Shown here piece by piece: positions 1 to 6,179 of a DNA stretch of 7,417 bases. The stretch lies in NCBI GenBank assembly GCA_905236585.1, contig CAJOQZ010000316.1, positions 1 to 7,417 on the forward strand. The letters are read 5' to 3'. Position numbers and translations under genes: made by a program. How positions within the stretch are numbered: the first letter of the stretch is position 1; the number at the start of each line of letters is the position of its first letter. The notes beneath the pieces were generated by a model. That model saw only the letters and a program-made list of their open reading frames with translations, did no database searches and was not told where the DNA came from. This stretch comes from an uncultured Lachnospiraceae bacterium (GTDB lineage Bacteria > Bacillota > Clostridia > Lachnospirales > Lachnospiraceae).

Positions 1-20
1 ATTAGGGGAAATTACCGTTC

Positions 21-80
21 ATCGAAAATCATATCCTGCACGCCCGAAGACAACGGTCTTAGCAGGATATGATTTCCGAT
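21..80. repeat. Long hairpin module in the leader repeat
   Basis: Bases 21-39 pair with 62-80 over 19 positions with one mismatch, at base 25 opposite 76. The loop region contains a second short stem, AAGAC at 47-51 with GTCTT at 56-60, closed by AACG. No clear T-tract follows the stem, so it does not look like a classical intrinsic terminator of an upstream gene. The module is missing from the second repeat unit that starts at 201, which suggests it was inserted into, or lost from, the repeat array. Confidence 0.75.
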
Positions 81-106
81 TCGCTGGTGTAAGGAGCCAG
101 AAACTA

Positions 107-290
107 CCTCCCGTCGGAACATATCTCACAAAGGGAGTTGTCTCTCCCGTGGGAGATGATTTTTACAGGGAGTGGCGGTAGAATTTGGTAGACAAGTTTT
201 ATTAGGGGAATTACCAGCGACCACCGACCTTCGGAACATATCTCGCAAAGGGAGTTGTCTCTCCCGTGGGAGATATGTTCCGACGGGAGG
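107..290. repeat. Perfect 21-bp inverted repeat with a competing 14-bp inner arm
   Basis: Bases 107-127 are the exact reverse complement of 270-290, with 142 bases between them. The same right arm (270-283) can instead pair with 231-244, a perfect 14-bp stem inside the second copy of the 44-base direct repeat. The two pairings exclude each other. The first copy of the direct repeat has a diverged right flank from base 158 on, so it has no full local partner of its own. The right arm ends 39 bases before the asparagine synthase-like start codon. No U-tract follows, so it is not a plain intrinsic terminator. Confidence 0.75.
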
Positions 291-313
291 GTTAATCCTT
301 CATTACATTTGAA

Positions 314-321
314 AAGAAAGG
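314..321 (+). promoter_or_regulatory. Ribosome binding site that fixes the first gene's start
   Basis: AAGAAAGG lies 8 bases before ATG 330. This start gives a protein beginning Met-Cys-Gly-Ile-Cys-Gly, placing the catalytic cysteine directly after the initiator as the amidotransferase family needs. A longer open frame from ATG 255 would add 25 residues encoded by the repeat and would bury that cysteine, so it is rejected. Confidence 0.75.
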
Positions 322-329
322 TTACTATC

Positions 330-2168
330 ATGTGCGGAATATGCGGCATATTTAATTTAGAAAACAAATACAAAATCGACCGAAACACAATCGGACGAAT
401 GCTCGATAAGATCCGCCACCGCGGACCGGACGGACAGGATATGTACGTAAACGACGAAGTTGGCCTGGGATTTAACCGTCTAAGTTTTATCGACCTGACC
501 GGCGGCATGCAGCCGATAGCGAATGAGGATGAGACCGTTGTCATGATTACCAACGGCGAAATCTTCAATTTTACGGAGTTAAAAGATGAACTCATCGGCA
601 AAGGACATCATTTTCGCACAGGAACGGATGTGGAAGTGGTGCTGCATCTGTATGAGGAGTACGGACTGGATTTTCCGAAGCATCTGAACGGACAGTTTGC
701 CGTTGCTTTGTATGACAGCGTAAAAAAGCAGTTGATTTTAGTCCGCGATAATGTCGGAATCTGTCCGCTCTTTTATACGATAGCGGACGGACGGATCATT
801 TTTGCGTCGGAAATCAAGGCGATTTTGGAATATCCGGGGATAGAGCGACGCCTTAACATGAAGGCGGTCGATCAGTTGATGAATTATCCGGGGGCGGTGT
901 CGCCGCAGACCTTTTTTGAAGGAATCTATTCCCTGCGGGCGGGGCATATGCTCCTGTGCAGACCGGGACAGGAGATTAAGGATATCGAGTTTTGGGACAT
1001 CATGTATTCGCCCGAGGAAGAGGACAAGGGCGAGGCATATTATGTCGAGCGGCTGCAGGAACTGTTAAAAAAAGCAATTTCCCGCCGACTGATTGCGGAC
1101 GTGCCGATCGGATTCTACATATCGGGCGGTCTTGACAGTTCGGTTGTTGCGTGCTATATCGGCAAGTTCCTGTTGAACAGTTATTATTCGTTTTCGGCGG
1201 AAATCGGCGAAGGCGACCTTGACGAAAGCCGTTTTCAAAAAATCATCAAGGAGTGCGTGGAGTCGACGCATTACAGCACCAAAGTTGCCGAGGCGGAGAT
1301 CTGGGAAAATCTGCCGTCGGTGATCTACCATGCCGAGAGTGCAGTCAAGGAAAGTTATGACGTGGCGGCGTTCCTTTTGTCCAAACTGGTGTCCGAATCT
1401 CCGGCGAAGGCGGTGCTGACCGGGCAGGGGTCGGATGAGTTTTTCTGCGGGTATGTCGGCTACATGGTCGATCTGTTCCGCAATATGCAAAAAGGACAGA
1501 TGACAAAAGAGGAGTGCGAGGTCAACGAGCGGCTGTGGGGCGATCCGTATTTCCGTTTTGAGCGAAACCACCCTGAAATCCGCAAAATACATAAAGAGAT
1601 TTATTCAAAGAGGATGCGCGAATCGGTAGAGAGTTTCAGCGCATTTGCGGAAAGTCCGGTCAATGTGGCACGGCTTAAAGGCTTAAGTTCCCAAAAGCGG
1701 CGCTCCTACATCGACGCAAAAATCCGCCTGAGTGATCACCTGCTTGGGGAGCATGGCGACCGGATGGTTTTTTCCCATTCGGTGGAGGGGCGGCATCCGT
1801 TCCTTGATAAAGAACTCTTAGAGTTTGTCATCACGATTCCCGATAAATACAAGTTAAAGGGCGTCAACGAAAAATACATTTTGAAACAGGTGGGGAAAGG
1901 CATCGTGCCGGATGAAATCCTAAAACGCAAGAAATTCCCGTTTCAGGCGCCGGGAATGTCCGCCATGATTAAGAAACCGGCAGAGGTGGATTTTCTGTCG
2001 GATGAACTGATTAAAAAATACGATATTTTTGATTTGGATAAAATACATGAAATGAAAAAAGTATACGCCGGGGATGATTTCAAACTGATGGGGGCGTATG
2101 AGATCGACTATCTGTTGATCGCAATGACCGTGACGATGCTTTGCGAGCAGTATGGACTTACTATATGA
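330..2168 (+). CDS. Class II glutamine amidotransferase / asparagine synthase-like enzyme (AsnB family)
   Basis: This 612-residue protein has the two-domain layout of glutamine-hydrolysing asparagine synthases, which release ammonia from glutamine and transfer it to an adenylated carboxylate. The N-terminal amidotransferase domain (about 2-200) shows nucleophile Cys2 and the motifs RHRGPDG (29-35), GFNRLS (47-52), NGEIFN (75-80), TGTD (97-100) and RDNVG (139-143). The synthase domain (about 235-600) shows the PP-loop SGGLDSS (265-271), ESYDV (341-345, matching the E. coli AsnB stretch that holds Glu348 and Asp351), GQGSDE (365-370) and VEGRHPFLD (485-493). Differences from E. coli AsnB are GQGSDE for GEGSDE, and AAFLLS after ESYDV where E. 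coli has TTIRAS. Family members also amidate D-Asp cross-bridges (AsnH), meso-diaminopimelate and peptide carboxylates, so the substrate may not be free L-aspartate. The gene leads a six-gene set that includes a racemase and an adenylating enzyme. Family assignment is firm; the substrate is open. Confidence 0.93.
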   Translation: MCGICGIFNLENKYKIDRNTIGRMLDKIRHRGPDGQDMYVNDEVGLGFNRLSFIDLTGGMQPIANEDETVVMITNGEIFNFTELKDELIGKGHHFRTGTDVEVVLHLYEEYGLDFPKHLNGQFAVALYDSVKKQLILVRDNVGICPLFYTIADGRIIFASEIKAILEYPGIERRLNMKAVDQLMNYPGAVSPQTFFEGIYSLRAGHMLLCRPGQEIKDIEFWDIMYSPEEEDKGEAYYVERLQELLKKAISRRLIADVPIGFYISGGLDSSVVACYIGKFLLNSYYSFSAEIGEGDLDESRFQKIIKECVESTHYSTKVAEAEIWENLPSVIYHAESAVKESYDVAAFLLSKLVSESPAKAVLTGQGSDEFFCGYVGYMVDLFRNMQKGQMTKEECEVNERLWGDPYFRFERNHPEIRKIHKEIYSKRMRESVESFSAFAESPVNVARLKGLSSQKRRSYIDAKIRLSDHLLGEHGDRMVFSHSVEGRHPFLDKELLEFVITIPDKYKLKGVNEKYILKQVGKGIVPDEILKRKKFPFQAPGMSAMIKKPAEVDFLSDELIKKYDIFDLDKIHEMKKVYAGDDFKLMGAYEIDYLLIAMTVTMLCEQYGLTI

Positions 2169-2196
2169 TCAAGTCGCAAGGCACTTGAATGGTTAC
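2169..2196. repeat. Short palindromic repeat remnant between genes 1 and 2
   Basis: Directly after the first gene's stop codon, TCAAGT (2169-2174) can pair with ACTTGA (2183-2188). The 19 bases at 2177-2195 match the minus strand of 6471-6489 at 17 of 19 positions: CAAGGCACTTGAATGGTTA here against CAAGGCACTTGAACAGTTA there. This is therefore probably a degenerate copy of the palindromic element found before argG. It has no T-tract, and the gap to the next gene is only 49 bases. Confidence 0.5.
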
Positions 2197-2217
2197 TGAC
2201 AAAGAAGGTGTAATGCC

Positions 2218-3333
2218 ATGGTAAGACAGGATTATGTAATACAGCAGGGACAGATGCAAAGGGCGCACGCGCCGCAGATGTCCGAGCGTGAAAAAGAGCG
2301 GCGGCGCAGGATTCGCGCGAAACGCCGCCGCAAGGAACGCCGGTTAAAGGCGCTTCTTCTTATACTTACCGTCGGTTCGCTTGGAATCATCGGTTTTGTG
2401 GCGTGGCAGATGCTGCCGGTTGCTTTTGCCGGAAAGTATGTGTCTGATGAGGTAGAGGTGGCGCTCGGAAGCGAACCGATTGAAGATGTTTCGCTCTTTT
2501 TAGAAGAGGGGGCGGATGCGTCGGAGGCGTCATTTATCACAGATATGAAGGCGATCGATTACGATACGCCGCAGGAAAAAGAGATCGAGATCGCTTATAA
2601 GGGCAATGAATATTCGTCCATGCTGCATATTGTAGACAAAGATGCGCCGGTTTTTGTTTCGGCGGAGAATTTCACCACGATATTAGGCGATCCGATTACC
2701 TATAAGTCGCATGTCGAAGTGACGGACAACAGCGGGGATTATGATTTGTCCGTGGATTCTGGCAAGGTCAATCCGAATCAGCCGGGAACGTATGAAGTGA
2801 CCTATACGGCGACGGATGCGTCCGGCAACGAAGTATCGACGGCGGTGCAGATGACGATTGTCGAGCAGACGGCGGATGAGAAAGAGTTAAATGAGCAGCT
2901 GGATAAGATTTTGGCGGAGATCATCACGGATGACATGAGCCAGAAAGATAAGGCATGGGCGATTTTTTCCTATATCCGCAACCATGTCGGCTATGTCAGT
3001 TCTTCGGAAAAAGGCGATTATGTAAAGGCGGCGCTGCAGGCGCTAAAGCAAGGGCAGGGCGACTGTTATGTCTATTTTTCCATCGCAAAAGCGATGCTGA
3101 CACGCGCCGGGATTAAGAATATGGACATTGAGAGGATTCCCGAGGGCGATAAGATGCACTATTGGAATTTAGTGGATTTGGAGGACGGGCACGGATGGTA
3201 TCATTATGATACGACGCCGCGCGTTGATCATCCGACGATTTTTCTGTGGGATGACGCGACGATCAAGGCGTATTCCGATGCGCATGACAACTGTCATAAT
3301 TATGACAGGTCTAAATACCCGGATATACCGTAG
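2218..3333 (+). CDS. Membrane-anchored Ig-like / transglutaminase-like protein
   Basis: This 371-residue protein starts with a very basic cytoplasmic tail (about 22-44, rich in Arg/Lys/Glu). One hydrophobic segment follows (about 45-70), probably a signal anchor that places the rest outside the cell. Next come a beta-rich stretch (about 72-143) and an Ig-like/DUF5011-type domain (about 144-216) with the typical PGTYEVTYTATDASGN string. The C-terminal domain (about 225-371) is transglutaminase-like (Transglut_core type), with a full Cys-His-Asp triad visible: Cys283 in GDCYVYF, His314 in HYWNLV and Asp331 in HYDTTP. Such domains act as peptidases, amidases or cross-linkers, often on cell-wall or surface substrates. 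The true substrate cannot be read from the sequence. AAGAAGGTG at 2202-2210 lies 7 bases before ATG 2218. The protein may process or attach a product of the neighbouring aspartate-related enzymes, or may simply share their operon. Confidence 0.88.
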   Translation: MVRQDYVIQQGQMQRAHAPQMSEREKERRRRIRAKRRRKERRLKALLLILTVGSLGIIGFVAWQMLPVAFAGKYVSDEVEVALGSEPIEDVSLFLEEGADASEASFITDMKAIDYDTPQEKEIEIAYKGNEYSSMLHIVDKDAPVFVSAENFTTILGDPITYKSHVEVTDNSGDYDLSVDSGKVNPNQPGTYEVTYTATDASGNEVSTAVQMTIVEQTADEKELNEQLDKILAEIITDDMSQKDKAWAIFSYIRNHVGYVSSSEKGDYVKAALQALKQGQGDCYVYFSIAKAMLTRAGIKNMDIERIPEGDKMHYWNLVDLEDGHGWYHYDTTPRVDHPTIFLWDDATIKAYSDAHDNCHNYDRSKYPDIP

Positions 3334-3364
3334 GGAGAGCCATCCATATCATAAAGGAAACATT

Positions 3365-4081
3365 ATGAAAAAATTAGGAGTAATCGGCGGATTAGGCCCA
3401 ATGGCGACAGCCTACTTCATGCAGTTAGTCATCGACATGACCCGAGCGGAAGTCGACCAGCAGCATATCGAAATGCTGATCCATTCGAAACCGCAGATCC
3501 CCGACCGCACGACATACATCTTGGATCATACAAAGGAAAGCCCGCTTGAACCCATGATAGAAGTAGGGTTAGGGCTTAAAAACGCGGGCGCGGACGTCAT
3601 TGCCATTCCCTGTGTGACCGCCCATTATTTTCAAAACGAACTGGAAAAAGCGATTTCGCTGCCGGTGATTCATACGATCGAAGAGACGGCAAAATATTTG
3701 AAAGAGGAGAGCATCAGCCGCGCCGGAATCATGGCGACGGACGGAACGGTTACAAGCAAACTGTTTCAGACGACGCTTTCCCGTTACGGCATCGAAACGG
3801 TCATTCCCGATGCAGCGAATCAGGCAAAGGTCATGCACATCATCTATGACAATGTAAAGGCGGGACGCCCGATCGACCGCAGCGCGGTATTTGAAGTCCA
3901 GTCATTTTTGAAAAACGCCGGGGCGGAAGTCATCCTCTTAGGATGCACCGAATTGTCCATGATCAAACGGGATCTGAAAATGGCGGACGGACTTTTAGAC
4001 GTGATGGAAGTGCTGGCGCGAACGGCTGTCAGAACCTGCGGAGAATTAAAAGAATCCTATCAACATTTATTAACGGAGTGA
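3365..4081 (+). CDS. Aspartate/glutamate racemase family protein
   Basis: This 238-residue protein has the usual length and layout of PLP-independent aspartate racemases, cytoplasmic enzymes that interconvert L- and D-amino acids with two cysteines as acid and base. It opens with MKKLGVIGGLGPMAT, the family's N-terminal signature. The first catalytic cysteine is Cys83 in IPCVTAH and the second is Cys194 in LLGCTEL; these positions fit the family closely. The usual motif around the first cysteine is CNTAH; here Val replaces the Asn, which in characterised members contacts the substrate carboxylate. The protein may therefore belong to a side branch with an altered substrate. AAAGGA at 3353-3358 supports ATG 3365; an open frame reaching back to 3206 overlaps the previous gene and is not family-like. 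The stop codon at 4079-4081 nearly abuts the next gene. D-aspartate is the favoured product, by family and by its asparagine synthase-like neighbour. Confidence 0.88.
   Translation: MKKLGVIGGLGPMATAYFMQLVIDMTRAEVDQQHIEMLIHSKPQIPDRTTYILDHTKESPLEPMIEVGLGLKNAGADVIAIPCVTAHYFQNELEKAISLPVIHTIEETAKYLKEESISRAGIMATDGTVTSKLFQTTLSRYGIETVIPDAANQAKVMHIIYDNVKAGRPIDRSAVFEVQSFLKNAGAEVILLGCTELSMIKRDLKMADGLLDVMEVLARTAVRTCGELKESYQHLLTE
4075..4081 (+). promoter_or_regulatory. Ribosome binding site overlapping the racemase stop codon
   Basis: GGAG at 4075-4078 and the racemase TGA at 4079-4081 are contiguous, and ATG 4087 follows 8 bases after GGAG. This arrangement suggests that racemase and adenylating enzyme are translationally coupled. 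It also decides the start of the adenylating enzyme against the longer frame beginning at 3943, which lies wholly inside the racemase gene upstream of this point. Confidence 0.75.
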
Positions 4082-4086
4082 GAGCA

Positions 4087-5610
4087 ATGCAGAACAATGT
4101 GTTAGACTATTTTGAAAACGCAATGGCAAAAGCGCCGGACAAATTGGCGTTTTCAAACGGCGAGGAAGGGATGACCTTTCGCGAAGTATATGACGAAAGC
4201 TGCGCGGCAGCGTCTTATCTGGCAGAACATGACATTTACCGTAAGCCGGTCGTCATTTTTATGCAAAAACATCCCAAGGAAGTCACCGCCTTTTTCGGCG
4301 TGATCCGGGGCGGCTGCTACTATGTTCCCATTGACGAGGAAATGCCCGCAGGGCGGATTCAACTGATCTTGGACAATGTAAAGGCACCGCTGATCATTTG
4401 CGACGAACAGACGGAAGCGATCGCGAAAACGTTTTCCTATGACGGCGAAATCGTTACTTACGACGAGATCCGAACCACTAAGGTCAATGAAAAGCGGCTT
4501 GAGGAAATCCATGAGCAGACGATTGATACCGACCCGATCTATATTGTGTTTACCTCCGGGTCGACCGGCGTGCCGAAAGGCGTGTGCGCCTGCCACCGGT
4601 CGGTGATCGATTATATTGAGCAGTTGTCGGACGTGCTGGAGTTTAACGAAGATACGGTTTTCGGGAATCAGACGCCGCTGTATTTTGACGCTTGTTTGAA
4701 AGAAGTCTATCCGACTCTGAAATTCGGCGCGACGACTTATCTGATTCCGCGCAGCCTCTTTATGATGCCGATCAAACTGGTCGAATATCTGAACGAGTAT
4801 AAGATCAACACGGTTTGCTGGGTCGTATCGGCGCTTACCATGATATCAGCGTTCGGCACGTTCAAAACGGTAACGCCGCAGTACTTAAAGAGTGTGACCT
4901 TCGGTAGCGAGGTTTTTCCGATCAAACAGTTCAACATCTGGCGCAAGACGCTGCCGGACGCGAAGTTTACGAATCTTTACGGACCCACGGAAGGGACGGG
5001 GATGTGCTGTTTTTACAAGGTGGATCGGGATTTTGCATTGGATGAGGTCATTCCGATCGGACGTCCGTTCAAGAATACGGAGATTATATTGCTGAACGAG
5101 AAAAACGAACGCGCAGCCGACGGCGAGCCGGGGGAGATCTGCATCCGCGGAACGTCGGTGACGCTCGGCTATTATAATAACCCCGAAAAAACGGCGGAGG
5201 CTTATACGCAAAATCCATTGAACACCGCATACCCGGAGATCATTTACCGGACGGGGGATATCGGGAAGAAAAACGAGCGCGGGGAACTGGTTTTCGTCTC
5301 GCGCAAGGATTATCAGATCAAGCACATGGGGCACCGGATCGAACTCGGGGAGATTGAGGTCAACGTCAATATGCAGGAGGGAATCAAAATGACCGGCTGT
5401 ATTTATGACGAGCAAAAAGGGAAGATCGTGCTGTTTTACGTCGGAGATATGAGCGAGAAAGAGTTGACGGTACTCTTAAAGGGCAAACTGCCCCGCTATA
5501 TGCTGCCGAACAAAATGATATGTCTTTCCGAAATGCCCTTGACGGCGAACGGAAAAATAGATAGAGTAACATTGAAAAAAATGTATCAGGAAGGAGCGAA
5601 GACCGTGTAG
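4087..5610 (+). CDS. Free-standing amino-acid adenylating enzyme (DltA / NRPS A-domain type)
   Basis: This 507-residue protein belongs to the AMP-forming acyl/aminoacyl-adenylate family. It should activate a carboxylate with ATP and normally passes it to a phosphopantetheine thiol. Adenylation-domain core motifs appear in order: FTSGSTGVPKG (155-165, phosphate loop), FDACLKE (200-206, with Asp201 where amino-acid-specific A domains hold the alpha-amino group), NLYGPTE (296-302), GEICIRG (349-355), YRTGD (387-391), SRKDYQIKHMGHRIELGEIE (405-424, hinge and A8) and LTANGKIDR (485-493, catalytic Lys490). Length and the single adenylation unit match DltA and stand-alone A domains. The DltA stretch FCGEVLP, which carries its D-Ala-selecting cysteine, reads FGSEVFP here, so D-alanine is doubtful. 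There is no fused carrier domain, and no DltB, DltC or DltD in the window. The substrate is unknown; an aspartate- or asparagine-like acid is suggested only by the neighbours. Confidence 0.9.
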   Translation: MQNNVLDYFENAMAKAPDKLAFSNGEEGMTFREVYDESCAAASYLAEHDIYRKPVVIFMQKHPKEVTAFFGVIRGGCYYVPIDEEMPAGRIQLILDNVKAPLIICDEQTEAIAKTFSYDGEIVTYDEIRTTKVNEKRLEEIHEQTIDTDPIYIVFTSGSTGVPKGVCACHRSVIDYIEQLSDVLEFNEDTVFGNQTPLYFDACLKEVYPTLKFGATTYLIPRSLFMMPIKLVEYLNEYKINTVCWVVSALTMISAFGTFKTVTPQYLKSVTFGSEVFPIKQFNIWRKTLPDAKFTNLYGPTEGTGMCCFYKVDRDFALDEVIPIGRPFKNTEIILLNEKNERAADGEPGEICIRGTSVTLGYYNNPEKTAEAYTQNPLNTAYPEIIYRTGDIGKKNERGELVFVSRKDYQIKHMGHRIELGEIEVNVNMQEGIKMTGCIYDEQKGKIVLFYVGDMSEKELTVLLKGKLPRYMLPNKMICLSEMPLTANGKIDRVTLKKMYQEGAKTV

Positions 5611-5644
5611 GGTAGGCGGTTTCGCCCGGCAAAAGGAGTCAGAT

Positions 5645-6160
5645 ATGAAAAAAAATATGTTAGCGGTATTATTGGCGGCGGCAATGATTTCACTTACGGC
5701 ATGCAGCGGCGGTTCGTCGACAGACGGCGCAGCGTCAACAACATCGGAAGGCGCGGGCGGTTATACGTTTCAGGCGAATGGGGTAACGGTTGAGATAGAT
5801 GCGCCGATGCAGGAAATAGAGGACGGACTTGGCAAGCCGGTGGATTATTTTGAATCCGAAAGCTGCGCGTTCGGCGATCTCGACAAGGTATATACTTACA
5901 GTGGATTTCGAGTAGATACGTACCAGCTCGATGGCAAGGATTATGTTATGGATGTGGTCTTTACGGATGATACGGTAAGCACCACAGAGGGGCTTAGCAT
6001 CGGCGATTCGGCATCGGATATGAAGGATGCGTACGGCGACCCGACGACGGAGGATGCGACGCAGGCGATCTACGAAAAAGGCGAAATGAAACTGGTATTC
6101 CTGTTGGACGGCGATACGATTAAGACAATCGAGTATCTGTCGAAGAAACTGGATTCGTAA
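5645..6160 (+). CDS. Secreted lipoprotein with two related alpha-beta modules, function unknown
   Basis: This 171-residue protein has a lipoprotein signal peptide: basic MKKN, a hydrophobic core, and the lipobox LTAC with Cys20 as the likely lipidated residue. A Ser/Gly/Thr-rich linker follows (21-39). The mature part seems to hold two related modules, about 46-113 and 114-169. Each starts with a helix-like stretch leading to a Gly-Pro turn (GLGKPV at 61-66, YGDP at 130-133), then a tyrosine-containing strand, then a strand ending in a D-D/G-D-T/V turn (FTDDTVST, LLDGDTIKT). This resembles the small BamE/SmpA-like alpha-beta-beta repeats of many clostridial lipoproteins, but that comparison is from memory and weak. 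AAAAGGAG (5631-5638) lies 6 bases before ATG 5645. It is anchored outside the membrane, like the transglutaminase-like protein. It may bind or present a substrate, or may be an unrelated passenger of the operon. Confidence 0.8.
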   Translation: MKKNMLAVLLAAAMISLTACSGGSSTDGAASTTSEGAGGYTFQANGVTVEIDAPMQEIEDGLGKPVDYFESESCAFGDLDKVYTYSGFRVDTYQLDGKDYVMDVVFTDDTVSTTEGLSIGDSASDMKDAYGDPTTEDATQAIYEKGEMKLVFLLDGDTIKTIEYLSKKLDS

Positions 6161-6179
6161 AATAATTTGAGGGAGTGTG

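Larger units (their letters stand above)
1..329. repeat. Gene-free leader region made of mosaic direct and inverted repeats
   Basis: I see no credible gene in this stretch. It is built of repeated modules. ATTAGGGGAAATTACC at 1-16 recurs at 201-215 with one A missing. A 44-base block at 114-157 recurs at 231-274 with a single difference (A128 against G245). GGGAG/CTCCC pentamers recur throughout, on both sides of possible stems. The spacing between the two landmark modules is 113 bases in the first unit but 30 in the second, so the units are not simple tandem copies: the first carries extra sequence that includes the 21-80 hairpin. Open frames crossing the repeats exist on both strands, but they only translate the repeat and have no independent support. 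I found no convincing -35/-10 promoter, although the operon promoter must lie here or upstream. A dispersed intergenic repeat family is the likeliest identity; this is inference. Confidence 0.8.

Noticed and set aside
114..274. Possible CRISPR array
   Set aside because: There are only two long repeat copies, with no set of similar-length spacers. The repeats are also part of inverted structures and no cas gene is present.
189..328. Candidate promoters (TAGACA at 189, TTGTCT at 255, TTGAAA at 309)
   Set aside because: None has a TATAAT-like hexamer at 16-18 bp spacing, so no promoter can be supported.
255..329. Upstream start that would add 25 residues to the asparagine synthase-like protein
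   Set aside because: The extension is encoded by the repeat arm and would place residues before the catalytic cysteine, which must be N-terminal after Met removal. ATG 330 has a good ribosome site.
1..329. T-box or other known riboswitch leader for the operon
   Set aside because: I could not find the conserved T-box sequence, an antiterminator/terminator pair with a T-tract, or any known riboswitch core. The structure is explained by repeats.
104..601. Minus-strand open frame of 165 residues across the leader repeat and the first gene
   Set aside because: It translates the 44-bp repeat twice, giving two near-identical peptide blocks, then runs antisense through the amidotransferase coding region. 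There is no ribosome site or family signal, so it is a repeat artefact.
4087..5610. Calling the adenylating enzyme DltA of a teichoic acid D-alanylation operon
   Set aside because: No dltB, dltC or dltD is nearby, the D-Ala pocket region differs, and the neighbours point to aspartate-type chemistry.
5611..5630. Small GGCG/CGCC hairpin between the adenylating enzyme and lipoprotein genes
   Set aside because: The stem is only 4 bp and has no T-tract, too weak to call a terminator or processing site.
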